A stretch of 62,000 nucleotides of DNA. Source: Gnetum montanum (lineage: Eukaryota > Streptophyta > Gnetopsida > Gnetales > Gnetaceae). The notes below the pieces were generated by a model. It was not told the origin of the DNA, ran no database searches, and was given only the letters and a program-made list of their open reading frames with translations. Shown here one piece after another: positions 22,973 to 34,550 of this stretch. How positions within the stretch are numbered: the first letter of the stretch is position 1; each line of letters starts with the position of its first letter. A program made the position numbers and the translations under genes. Location: the NCBI GenBank assembly GCA_015680685.1, contig MNCI01020158.1:577304-639303 (forward strand), in the 5' to 3' direction.

Positions 22973-24011
22973 TGATGAGTGGCAAGATACCCCTACACTC
23001 AACCATACGAATACGAGCGTAGCATGTTCAATCTGGTTGAACTCTGTAGACTAAGTGCCTACACACCCCATGGAACACTTAGGGTTAATCATTCATTATC
23101 TTCCCAGACTTACTTGTAGTTGTCACGATGTATGGTTAAGTAAGTCCAAGGTATATGATTTTTATGGTCTTTTATGTTTTATGTCTCCTATGCTAACAAG
23201 GTAAAGGGTTGAAGGAACTAACTAACTCTAACTAATGAACTAAGTCTAAATTACCTAGCATCAGCATCTGTTCCCACTTACCATACACACCCTGAATCAA
23301 TGCAACTGCGGCTACCAAACACTAATTGTTGCTAGGATCACCACGCGTAATGCACGTGCTCGAAGTGTTCGTGCTGAGGCACTTAACTAGGAGGAAAGGG
23401 TTGAGAGAACCTAATCTATCCTAAGTGTGATGAGCATCCATTCCTTGATTATCCGTACACATCCTTAAATGCTTGTAATCAAGTCATACTCATTTCACGT
23501 TGCGATGAGCATCCATTCCTTGATTATCCATACACATCCTTAGATGCTCGTAATCAAGTCGTACTCATTCTGCGTTGTGATGAGCATCTGTTCCTTCATT
23601 ATTCGTACACATCCTTAGATGCTCGTAATCAAGTCGTACTCATTCCACATTATTAAGAGGGAAAGAAAGAAATAACATTAAATAAAATCCTATTCCATGC
23701 ATTGCAAGGTTTATCCAGGAAGTTCGTCTTTATTGTCATACACAACTTGTGTTCAAGTACAATGTTGCTCGAATAAAGATCCGTTCACTTTACGACTCCT
23801 ACTATGGGCACATGGAAAATATTCTATCTCTGGAGTGATTAATCTACCAGAGTTTCCCTACTTCTACCCTAGGATGAGGAAACAAGGGAGAGCCACCTCT
23901 TATTTATAGATATGATAGCGCACCACGATATCGCGTACGCAACATCGTAGGGGAAGACGTGATATCATGGTGGCCATGATATTGTGGCCCATGCGATATC
24001 GTGTCTCATCA
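22973..24011 (-). mobile_element. Element D, 3' LTR
   Basis: Runs from tgatgagtggc to gtctcatca, 1039 bp. It is longer than its relatives because of a 75-bp minisatellite at 23426-23650. It has GATATC sites near 23927, 23970 and 23995, and the TATA complement cttatttatag near 23899. The polypurine complement tacccccatgac follows at 24012. Confidence 0.85.
23426..23652. repeat. 75-bp minisatellite in LTR D (3 units)
   Basis: The unit is gatgagcatcc-ttccttgattatccgtacacatccttagatgctcgtaatcaagtcgtactcatt. Units start at 23429, 23504 and 23579. Each unit contains an internal inverted repeat: 'atgagtacgacttgat' on one strand against gatgag...tgatta. Other LTRs in the window carry one unit at this place. 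Confidence 0.9.
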
Positions 24012-26150
24012 TACCCCCATGACTGAATGAAAAATTGTCCATGAGTTTCTTACAAAATATTGGGAAGGTATGGGATTATTGACTGAATGGGAACCAATGG
24101 GATGACATGTGAATGGATGATCATTACAAGACTTGACAAAACTGGTGTTCATGACAACAAGAGTGAACACCTTATTACATTGACATCAGGCCTCATTTGG
24201 CAACTAAGAAAGAGAGAGAGAAAGAAGTGTTGCTGCTGCCAATGCTAAGATTGCACCTTTCGTTGTTCATTGGTAAGCACACCATCGATCTTGCTCTATG
24301 CATAGCTACTTTAGCACCGCTCTATTCCAAGTGTTTGCTCCAGATCCAATTCATTGTTGTATGATCATCATCTGCACACACAACACAATCTTACATTAGC
24401 AAGGGTAAATGAATCATCATGTATTAATACCTTGCTTCGGTGAGAGATCCATTGGCTAGGTTGTGGTATGGCTGATACGAATCTGGAGATATATTAATGG
24501 TGACTACCGAAGGTGTAGGGGTTAGAAAAAAATCGAAAAAATTAGGCCCCGTACCCCCATGACTAATCATGAACCTCTGGTAGCGTTAGAATGGAGAAAG
24601 AAAAGGAGTAAGAAAGATAGATAAAAAGGGATAACAATGACATCGATGAAATGGATGTCAAGATGGAAATGAACAAAAGAAAATTAATTGCAAGAATGTT
24701 AGGGAAAAGAAGTTAACTGGTGCACCAAACAGGAATGTTAGTGGGTCCTCCCCAAAGCAGGGTCATGTCCTTAATGCCCTAACAAACCCACATTCAAAGA
24801 GTTTGTAGGCTCTGGGAATGTCATTTGGAACAAGAGTTAAATTCTTAACAGCAAGAATTTACCAAAAAGAAAACAATGCATCTACCAAAATATATACACT
24901 AATGAGACAACCAGCAATGAGCTGAACAATGGAGAGAAAGATGAAGAGAAGAGAATGGAATGGAATCCCAAGAACAAGGTGGTGTACAGCCCCTTGTGGA
25001 GTTCATGATTAATGTGACTAGGCAAATCTCATTCCAACTCCGACCTTAAACCAACTAATTTTAGTGACTTCACATTAATGCCTTTGGCCAATCCATCCTC
25101 TTGAAGCAACAAGATTGCCTTCTCCAAGAGTCACCACCATTCCAACAAAACGAAGGAGGAGAGAGAGAGAAGTGAGAAGGGCCTTAGTTAGAGGGAACAT
25201 TTTTAGTTCCATAACCAGTGCTTGTAGCCCAAATCATTATTTTTTCTAAGTGGTGTGCTTTGAATTCTCACTTTTTTCTTTTGTTCACCTTTTTTTTATT
25301 TTTTTTTATTGTTTTGTGTTTTTATGCGTGAGAACCACACCATGCAAAGACTTTGTTATGTTTATTTTTCAGCTTCCCGATGATTGGGTAACGTCGAAAC
25401 GGTAAGAAAACCCAAGAAGAAAACATCCAAGTACCCAAGAGAATGACCAACACAAAAGCATCAAGTTCCCTTGAAGTCATGCCCTTTTCAATCCTTGAGT
25501 CCCTCCTTAGTTTGAGAAATGCCCAGTCACTGATTCGTTAAAGTTCTTATTATGAAGGGGACTGTACATTTCCAAGCCAAGAGAGACTATAGAAACTGGT
25601 GGATGAATGGATGAAGTGATCTAATTGCCTGCCACACCAAAAAACACATACCTTAGTATCAACATTGTGACTTAAAGGTAAAAACCAAACATTAGCAATT
25701 AATATGAAACTAGTTCATACCATCATAGAGAACACTTATTGATGACAAACTTACAGGGTGGATAACACACACACGCACACACAAAAATTGGAAAAGTATA
25801 ACGATGTTGTAAAAAAAAATAAGAAAAGTTAAAGAAATTTGTAAAATAAAAATAAGAAAATTTAAAGAAATTTGTAAAACAAAAACAAGAAAAGTTAAAG
25901 AAATTTGTAAAACAAAAATGTGTAAGAAAAAAATATGTAAAACAAAAACGTTGTAAAATAAAAACTTAAAAGAATTGAGGGCCCCAAATGATCAGCATAG
26001 GTGGCCATTTCCCCCATGACTGAATTGCAAGGAAGAGATCCAAAATAATGAGCACCTATTTGAATTTCTAAGAAGTGTCCAACTTCTTCAAACTAATGAT
26101 CTTAGGTTAAGGGGTGGAAGTTGGCAATGCTCATATTCCAATGTGTCTAT
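24012..26150 (-). other. Element D 3' noncoding region
   Basis: No coding frame is supported. Blocks shared with A, C and E are the polypurine tract at 24012, 'accccc-atgact' near 24550 (a second G tract on the minus strand), gtgggtcctccccaaagcagg near 24739, a pyrimidine-rich stretch, and the A-rich minisatellite. Conservation among pol-less and pol-bearing members suggests a cis function or simply shared descent. Confidence 0.65.
25809..25975. repeat. A-rich 33-bp minisatellite in element D
   Basis: The unit aagaaaagttaaagaaatttgtaaaac repeats at about 25821, 25854 and 25887, then degenerates. In the element's sense it is a T-rich tract just after the coding part. Homologous A-rich DNA lies at 13912-14025 (A) and 48810-48895 (E). 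Confidence 0.75.
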
Positions 26151-26222
26151 GCCTTCGTTGTTAGCATGAGTTTCCTTAGTTCGTCCCATGCATATTGGTT
26201 TGCTCTTTCTAGTAGTTGTCAA

Positions 26223-26880
26223 TCACAGGGTGTCTACTACTGGTGTGGTTGCTACATATAGGCACCTTTGAATTTGTATTTCTTGGGCACACCGATTACA
26301 TGGAAGAGATGCTAAACATTCTTCCATGTCATCACCCTCTGAGTCACTGTATGTGATGCATAAAACTTTCCTCTTCTTGATCTTTCCATAAATTTTTATC
26401 TTAGAAATCTCTAAGGAAAGATCACGAATGCCTAGGCATGCGTCTACTGTGCTCAGCCATGCTCTTCCCATTATAATTGGGAAGTCCCCTTCATTGTTGT
26501 TTACTTCAATCACCAGGAAGTTAGCTGTGTAGGACCAACCACACACAGTGGTAAAGATGTCCTCCACCAATCCCAAGGGAATGGTGATAGACTAGTCTGT
26601 CAGCTCTAGTTAAATGTTACTCTTCTTAAGTTGGGGTAGGGTCCAGGCGTGATACATCTCTCGTGAAATTAAGTTGACTTTGGAACTTGAAGCAAGAAGA
26701 GCCTTATGTGGGTCATTTTCAATGATTTATAAATAGATTAAGGGACTCCCAGGGTCAGTTAGTTTCCTAGGAAGGTGGCCTACCTTAATCCAGTCGGTTA
26801 CGGTATGTGTTAACATAACCATATGTGTTAAGCTCTGTTGGACTGAAGGGTGCTCTAAAGTGTTAGATGTGGAGGAGTGT
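26223..26880 (-). pseudogene. Element D protease fragment, catalytic Asp lost
   Basis: This is a retropepsin-type protease region of Gag-Pol. The open part (26576-26223) carries CGWSYTANFLVIEV and the C-terminal flap-side motif IIMGRAWLS. The active-site loop near 26675-26700 reads LLASSSKVNLIS where intact E reads VLDLGSSVNLIS, so the catalytic Asp is Ala and the following Gly is Ser. The enzyme would be dead even without the downstream deletion of RT. Confidence 0.7.
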
Positions 26881-29040
26881 ACATAAACGCAACCGCTTAT
26901 TGTTGTGAGAGCTTGTCTAGGCTTTTGGTTCTGAAGAAAGGTCTTCTCTTTTTACAGTTGTTAGAACTGGCAGCAGGTTGAATGTTTACTACTTTGGTAG
27001 TGTTGCATTGCTGCAGTTGAGTGGGGAGTTCCCCTTGCATTGTTGGAGTAGGAGGTGTTGTGGGAACTACTGGTGGAAGAGGTGCAAATGGATTAGGAGG
27101 ATGGTGTTGGTATGGAGTGTCTCCCAGAGGAGAAGTAGTCCTCCTAAAGTACTCCCAAACTTGGTAGTGACATTGGGGAGTTGTGTGACCCATAGAGTCA
27201 CTTGGAGAAATTGGCTACTGCACATAATATCCATAAGGGTCAGGCTACCGATAAGGGCATTGATGTTTCGATGGTGGCATCCCCCATGATTGTGGGTATT
27301 TCCACTACTGATGTTGTTTGATGGATTGTGGTGGAGTTCCACTTGGATAGTACATTAACGGTTGGTGGAAGTACCTTGGGTTACCTTGTGGATAAGGTAA
27401 CCTTCGAGGTGTTTGCCGTTGGTTGAGTCTTGGATTAAGCGCATACACCCCAGACTCCTGTAGATGTGAGATAATTGGACAACATCCCTTAGGATGGTCA
27501 TAGTGGTAGATCTCACATCCACCATCATCGTCTATTTCTGATTCCTCAACCTCATCGGAGATAGTAATTTTTCCCTTACCCTTGTTATGTGCAGGGCCTA
27601 AATCTCTATGCTTTGTCTTACCTTTCTCACTACTTTGTTCCATCTTAGACTCTTTTACAATCTTTAGGACAGTTTCAAGTCTAGAGTCTAAGGAACTCCA
27701 TACTTCTTCTAACTTAGCTGCTACTTCTGTTGTTAGCTTTTGAAGCGGAAAGGTTTTCCTGTTCACCAACTCTTCAAGTGGTGACTCATCCTCTTCATCG
27801 CAAAATTTCACTCCCTTCTTTCGAAGACAAGGATCACGGTTGTATTCTTCTGCACTTTCCCTTTTTTGTAGCTCCCCTTCTTCTTTTGCTACTTGATCCA
27901 ACAAGTAATGAACTTCATGGGATCTAAGTTCTGATAATCACCCTTGGGCATAAGTCCCAAGGATTCTCCTAGTCTCATACTTTATCCCATCTACGATGTG
28001 GCGAAGTTGATCCCACTCTGCATAACCATGGCCCAGACAACGATGTAACAATGCATAGTAGCGGCCCATGGCAACATCCAAGGGTTCATGAATACCTTGC
28101 TTCCATCCTTGGATCTACTTACACAAATTAGACACTCTAGAGTATGTCTAATATTTATTGTTGAAGAACTCTAACATCGTACTCCACCTCTTGATGGTTT
28201 CCGGTTCTAAGGATCGGTACCAGTTCTCTGCTTCCTTGAGGAGTGTCCTTGGAAATAACTTAAGTTTTTTCCACTTGTTCTCTATATTTTGCAAGGCGCA
28301 GGCATTGTGGATTGCCTGTAAATGATGCTACAGATCAGCGTTGTATCTTCCCTCAAAGCGTGGGATATTTTTCATGTCTAAACGCTTGATCCAACTATCT
28401 TTAAATGCCTTGTGGGAATTCTAACAGCCTCCGTTATGTCAAGCATACTTCGGGTTGCAAGTAGGGGATCTTCATGATCATCTCTTTCATGATTCCTGTG
28501 ATGTCTTCGTTGTTCCCTACTTTCCCTTCATTCATGCCCTTGTCATCTCTCTTAACTCTCTCATCGAGGTTTCTCATTTTTCTTACTTTTATCCTCTCCA
28601 TTATGCTCTTCATGATTTCTCCCAAAGGTGGAAGGAGAGGGTGAGTGATGTGAAGAAGGGAAAGAAGAAGGAGAACCATCATCATGACGATGTTTCCTAC
28701 CTTCTCTTCTATGGGTTTGACCTCGATCATGGTGACGATCTAAGTTCCCATCCTTGTCTTTTGTTGTTGTTCCTTCTGTGAACAATTGGTGTTCATGGGC
28801 ATTAGAACCAGGGTTGTATATCGTTGAGCGTAGGTTCTAATACCCCGCCTCCTCACTTTTGTTAAGAGGTGGAACATCTCTTGATAGTGAACCAGTTATG
28901 AGTGGTTCACCATCTCTAGTTTCACTTAGGACATGCAAGACCTCGTTGCCCTTCAATAGTGTATGTTGGCTCTCCTACCTTGAGTCCCTCATACATTGTA
29001 AAGCTGTGGGATAGTAATCCCTTGAATCAAAGTCTTCTGA
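26881..29040 (-). pseudogene. gag: Element D gag, 5' truncated
   Basis: The longest clean piece is 27904-27305 (199 codons): a charged capsid-like domain (EELVNRKTFPLQKLTTEV), then the knuckle CEIYHYDHPKGCC near 27490-27530 (second Cys is Tyr), then a Pro/Gln-rich tail. Upstream is a His/Arg/Ser-rich basic domain at 28561-28785 (HDDGSPSSFPSSHHSPSPS). The frame is cut at 29040 by the truncated LTR, so the start codon is missing. Confidence 0.75.
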
Positions 29041-29655
29041 AATGTGATGAGCATCCATTCCTTGATTATCTGTACACATCCTTAAGTGTGATGAGCATCC
29101 ATTTCTTGATTATCCATACACATCCTTAAATGCTTGTAATCAAGTCGTACTCATTCCATGTTGTGATGAGCATCTGTTCCTTGATTATCCATACACATCC
29201 TTAGATGCTCGTAATCAAGTCGTACTCATTCTGTGTTGCGATGAGTATCTGTTCCTTGATTATCCGTACACATCCTTAGATGCTCGTAATCAAGTCGTAC
29301 TCATTCCGCATTACTTAAAAGGAAAGCAAGAAATAACATTAAATAAAATCCTGTTCCATGCACTACAAGGTTTATCCAGGAAGTTCATCTTTATTGCCGT
29401 ACACAACTTGTGTTCAGGTACAATGTTGCTCAAATAAAGATCTGTTCACTTTAGGACTCCTACTGTGGGCACATGGAAAATATTCTCTCTCTAGAGTGAT
29501 CAATCTACCAGAGTTTCCCTACTTCTAGCCTAGGATGAGGAAACAAGGGAGATCTACCTCTTATTTATAGATATGACGGTGCACCGCGATATCGTGTACG
29601 CGACATCGTAGGGGAAGACTCGATATCACGGCCCATGCGATATCGTGTCTCATCA
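29041..29655 (-). mobile_element. Element D, truncated 5' LTR with minisatellite
   Basis: It retains only the right (U3-side) part, ending gtctcatca. It starts inside the minisatellite, which here has a 44-bp partial unit plus three 75-bp units (starts at 29046, 29090, 29165, 29240). The unit array therefore differs from the left LTR. It has two GATATC sites near the end and an adjoining TATA complement. Confidence 0.83.
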
Positions 29656-30685
29656 ATGAGGTACAGTTAATTGTGATCAAGATGTTTTCACTTTTATTAT
29701 TTTTATGATTAAAATATTTAAGATAATAAAATAATTAAAATATTAATTTCTAATTAGCTATGGAACTAGAAGTAATCTAAACTAGCCTAACCATAAAGCA
29801 TCCATTTCTACTCTTTGTTCGTATCTTGAACTTATACTAATATTTCTAGGTTACCAAATGGTTACTATTGGGTATACCAAGTGTCTATTATTGGGATTAC
29901 AAAATATTAATACTTTATATTTGGAGTGGTTACACTTATGTAATTAAAGAATAAAATATTAAAAAATATATATTATCTAAGCATTAGAAAATAAATGCTA
30001 TAAAGTAAATTGCTAGAAATAAAGTGAAACTATTCCAAGTGCTACAATGGAGAACATTAATCTTAAGTTTATTGCCAAAATGCTAAAGTTTTCAAGTACA
30101 TCATGCACTTGAATAAAATTACATCCAATTAATTCTATTCATACTATAGGCACTCAGAGTCAAATTTGGCTTAGTCGTATGGAAGAACACTATAAGAGCT
30201 TTGCTACTAGAATGACCAAAGGTACCATAAATATAGATGATGTGTGTATTTGTATAGGCAAAAAGACCAGACTTCATAAGCATTGATGAGGCTACGTTGA
30301 TGCATATCTATTGACATAAAAAACTTATTCACATTTCATCACTTACTTTATCATCCTACAATTAGTACTACCTTCTTTATATTCTTATTTTTATTCTTCT
30401 CTTTCTTTATATAAAGGATTTTGTTATTGATCTTTTGAAGTAATGTATCCATTTGATGAATGGTAGAGTCTTTTGATGATTATCTTATTCCACAATTCTT
30501 TGTTTTATATATCATCTTTATATGAGAGATTTTTAAAATTGATACTACACATGTATAATGTTTTCTACAAACATAATATTTCTTTATGTAAATAAAATAA
30601 ACAATTAATGATTTAATGTAGATTGTTTATGGATATGATTCTCTAGTAACTAAAATGAGATTGTATTGATGAAAAGTACTAAATT
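29656..30685. repeat. Third, partial copy of the duplicated segment
   Basis: This matches 1729-2769 and 33820-34850, including about 340 bp beyond the G LTR, so it is more than LTR homology. The matching left continuation (ttaatcatcacttgtgtagcataatgag) is at 22945-22972, separated by element D. It lacks the 306-bp tandem duplication of copy 2. It shares several variants with copy 2 (gacataaaa, cacttactt) against copy 1. Its right edge at 30685 joins element F gag abruptly. Confidence 0.85.
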
Positions 30686-31466
30686 CTCATCAAGGTCTCT
30701 CATTTTGCTTACCCTTGTCCTCAGGGTGAGGTTCCTTATGATTGTGTCCCGATGTTGAAGGAGAGGGTGAATGTTGTGATGAAGGGGAAGAGGAAGGAGA
30801 ATCATCTACTTGATGATGTTTCCTACCTTCCCTTCGGTGATCTTGACCCTGATCATGATGACTATCAGAATGCTCATCCTTATCTTATGTTTGTGTTCCC
30901 TCATTGAACACTTGGTGTTCGTGGGAATCAAAACCAAGGTTGTGTATTGTGGAGTGAAGGTTCTGATACGCCACCTCCTCACTATCGCTAGGAGGGGGAA
31001 CATCATTTTGTGTAGAACCTATTGAAATAGGTTCACCACCCTTAATTTCTCTTATGATTGGTGAAGCATTATGGGGTCCTTTGTCCTTCAACAATGTGTG
31101 GTAACTCTGCTACCGCGAGTCCTATTGACATTGCACTTCTATGGGATGGTAGTCCCTTATGTTGTAATGGCATGCAATGTACTAAACGTATAATTGCGAC
31201 ATGCCAATTCGTGCAAGGGCACAAAGGAGCATGTTAGGGGCAACTCTATCTAGAGGCAACACTATATTACCCTAAAAGTCTCTCCAACGCAGTTGTTGAT
31301 CTTGATGGAAGACAAAGGTAAAGTTGGGTATATAATCATTGTGATGAGTATATACCATACTGAATTGTTGAGGAACTAGTGGATTTTGGTTATGTGTGTT
31401 GTACCGCCAACTATCTCTAGTGTTGGTCCTAGGCGATGAAGTGCTTTTGTGTGGAGAAGAAGACAT
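30686..31466 (-). pseudogene. gag: Element F gag, 5' part only
   Basis: The start is ATG at 31466 (MSSSPHKSTSSPRTNTR). The frame is open for 64 codons, through TFVFHQDQQLRWRDF, then broken by stops and shifts. Later blocks are VAYQNLHSTIHNLGFDS and a His/Ser/Pro-rich domain near 30720-30830. It stops at 30685 against the third duplication copy; everything downstream is lost. It overlaps in content with D gag 28561-29040, so D and F are two separate elements. Confidence 0.7.
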
Positions 31467-31591
31467 TTTAGTCTTGTTCCGTGTGTTTTTTACTATTATG
31501 TTATATTTTTGTTTGATTAACTCTAATGGTTCATTTTAGCTCCCAACAATGTAAATGATTTCCTCTGTTCTATGTAGTGCACAAACAACTA

Positions 31592-31612
31592 AGTCCCCGG
31601 CAATGACACTAA
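31592..31612 (-). promoter_or_regulatory. Primer-binding site of element F (mutated)
   Basis: The reverse complement TTAGTGTCATTGCCGGGGACTT keeps GCCGGGGA of the family PBS, with transitions in the first half. It lies directly beside the LTR. Confidence 0.65.
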
Positions 31613-32388
31613 TGATGAGTGGCGAGGTACTCCTACACTCAACCATACGAATACGAGCATCTCACGTGCGATCTGGTCAAACTCCCAGGACTAAGTGCTT
31701 ATGTGCCTTATGGAACACTTAAGGTTAATCAATCGTTGTCTTCCCAAACTTACTTGTATTGTCACGGTTGTATGGTTAAGTAAGTTTGAGGTATATGATT
31801 TTTTATCTTTTTATCGCCTATGCTAAGAGAGGAAATGGTGAAGAGACTAAGTAACTAACTTTCACTAACTAAGCTTTAATCATCCTAGCATCAGTATCTG
31901 TTTCCACTTATCGTACACACCCTAAACCAGTGCAACGCTACTGGGATTACCAAACACTATTCGTTACTAGGTTACCAAGCATAGCACACGTGCTCGAAGC
32001 GATCGTATTGAATGCACTTAACTAGGAGTTGAGGGTTGAGAGAGATTAATTATCTAAGAAACCATTTAAGCATTTAACATTAATTAAATTCTAATTAGCT
32101 TAGTCCATGCACTACAAGGTTTATCTAAAAGTTTGTCTTTATTTCCGTACACAAATGTATGCTCAAGTACAATTTTCTCCAATAAAGATCTGTTCACTTT
32201 GAGACTCCTACTGCAGGCACATGGAAATTATTCTATCTATGGAATGGTAAAACTGCCAGAGTTTAGCTAAGGATCTAGATCTAGATGAGGAAAAAAGGAA
32301 AAGCTGCCTCTTATTTATAGACAAGGCGACGGGCTACGATATTGTGTACGCGATACCGCAGAGGTTGATGCGACATCATGTCCCATCA
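31613..32388 (-). mobile_element. Element F, 5' LTR
   Basis: Runs from tgatgagtggcgagg to tcccatca (776 bp). Its right 298 bp reappear at 1-298, at the same insertion site inside element G. The GATATC sites are degenerate (GATATT, GATACC, GACATC). Confidence 0.83.
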
Positions 32389-33174
32389 ATGTTCGTTGTC
32401 TTCCCAACTATACTTGTGAAGCTCAAGGGTATGGCTTAAGTGTAATTGATACACATGATTTTTGTCATTTTATATTTTATGGTTTTGGTACTTAAAGTAA
32501 AGAGATGAATTTGTTTAATAACTAATCTAATTTAACTACTTAACTAACCTTTAACTAGTCCTAACATAAGCATCTGGTCCCACTTTTTTTTACACATCCT
32601 AAACCCATGTATTCATGGATGGGTTACCAGGTGCTATGCTACTGGGCGCACCAAGAAATAACGCTACTATGATTACCAAGCAAATACATGTTTATGCTCA
32701 GAGAATTTGTACTTATGTATTTAATCTATTTAGCTTAATTAATTAACTAATTACTTAAAATATAATTTATCTTAATTAATGGCATAATTAATGAAGACAA
32801 TAAATGCATAAATAAATCATTAATCTATTCTAAGTGTTGCAAGGTTTGATCAAAAGGCTCATCTTTATTGTTGAACACACTGGTGTGGTTTAGGTACAAC
32901 AATGCTCAAATAAAGATTTGCACACTTTATGACTCCTACTGCAGGCATTTAGAGAAATATTCTAACTTCCAAATGGACAAATTGCAAGAGCTCTACTACT
33001 ACTATGACTTGAATCCTCATAAACATGGTTGTGAGCTCATATTTATAGTTTTTGCTACAGGAATGCATTGATGGGGCCTTGTAGATGTAGCAAACCCTAC
33101 ATCGACACAACCCCATCAATGGGGCAGCACCTTGTAAATGAGGCCCCATCAACGTGACACTTTGACGCTCATCA
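32389..33174 (-). mobile_element. Element G, 3' LTR (copy 2)
   Basis: Counterpart of 299-1084, only a few substitutions apart, ending gctcatca and followed by the polypurine complement acccccatgag. Confidence 0.65.
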
Positions 33175-33668
33175 ACCCCCATGAGTTTATCCTTTTAAAG
33201 TTGGACCTCTATTAATTGATAATCTCTAGAGGTGATCTGTCACTTGGCAATTTCAAGTTACTAATTCAAGCCCCATCTTTGTTAAGGTAGCCATGAGCAT
33301 TAATGGAATGGCACAATCAAGTGGCAACACAATGTTGCCCTGTATGTCTCTTCACCACAACCAGTCATCTTGATGGAGGATGAAAGTGAAGTCCATATAG
33401 TATGGATTTAGATGTGTAGACCATGTTTTGTTATTGATGTACTTCATCTAGGTTCTTCTTCAATCTATCATGATGTCTTGTAGTATTGGCTATAGATGGA
33501 AAATCAACCCTGCAAGAAGAAGATATTTTTCAGTTTGTTCTTGTAGTGTGATTTATAAAATATTATTGTTTTTGTAAAAATAGTTTGTTATACTTCAGCA
33601 ATGATCTTTGTGTGATTTAATTATCTTAAATAGTTAGCATACAACAAAATCCCCAACAACATTGCCAA
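33175..33668 (-). mobile_element. Element G, internal remnant (copy 2)
   Basis: Counterpart of 1085-1578. The PBS remnant at 33651-33668 reads ccccaacaacattgccaa, one base closer to the family consensus than copy 1. Confidence 0.6.
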
Positions 33669-34514
33669 TGATGAGCAGTGAATGTTTCATACACCTAACT
33701 ATACAAATTACATGTATACATGATTTGATCATATTACATAGATCCTTATGTTAAAAGTATTCTAGATAATTAAGTGTGATGTTGTTGGTTATCTTCTTAA
33801 TCACCACTTGTGTAGCCTAATGGGGTATGGTTAAGTGTGATCGAGGTGTAAGATGTTTTAATTTTTATTATTTTTATGATTAAAATATTTAAGATAATAA
33901 AATAATTAAAATATTAATTTCTAATTAGCCGTGGAACTAAAAGTAATCTAAACTAGCCTAACCATAAAGCATCTATTTCTTCTCTTTGTTCATATCCTAA
34001 ACTTATACTAATATTGCTAGGTTACCAAATGGTTACTATTAGGTATACCAAGTGTCTATTATTGGGATTACAAAATATTAATACTTTATATTTGGAGTGG
34101 TTACACTTATGTAATTATAGAATAAAATATTAAAAAATATATATTATCTAAACATTAGAAAGTAAATGCATCATAAAGTATATTGCTAGAAATAAAGTGA
34201 AACTATTCCAAGTGCTACAATGGAGAACATTCATCTTAAGTTTATTGCCAAAATGCTAAAGTTTTCAAGTACATTATGCACTTGAATGAAATTGCATTCA
34301 ATTAATTCTATTCATACTATAGGCACTCAAAGTGAAATTTAGCTAAGTCCTATGGAAGAACACTATAAGAGCTTTGCTACTAGAATGACCAAAGGTACCA
34401 TAAATATAGATGATGTGTGTATTTGTATAGGCAAAAAGACCAGACTTCATAAGCATTGATGAGGCTACGTTGATGCATATCTATTGACATAAAAAACTTA
34501 TTCACATTTCATCA
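33669..34514 (-). mobile_element. Element G, 5' LTR (copy 2)
   Basis: Counterpart of 1579-2425, starting tgatgagcagtgaatg; the end at catca (34510-34514) is tentative. Confidence 0.55.
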
Positions 34515-34550
34515 CTTACTTTATCATCCTACAATTAGTACTACCTTCTT

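Larger units (their letters stand above)
22973..29655 (-). mobile_element. Element D: gag-protease derivative lacking RT and integrase
   Basis: It is flanked by perfect 5-bp repeats atgag (22968-22972 and 29656-29660). Removing it restores DNA homologous to 1708-1745. The left (3') LTR is intact at 22973-24011; the right (5') LTR is cut to 29041-29655. The interior runs 3' noncoding, T-rich region, part of protease, gag. Sequence jumps from protease (about 26150) to the block that follows integrase in E, so RT-RNase H-INT is deleted. A second deletion removed the gag start, the PBS and half the 5' LTR. Confidence 0.83.

Noticed and set aside
23426-29312. Regular 75-bp repeats considered as a CRISPR-like or centromeric satellite array
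   Set aside because: There are only three or four units, head to tail without unique spacers, confined to one element's LTRs in a plant genome; it is an LTR minisatellite.
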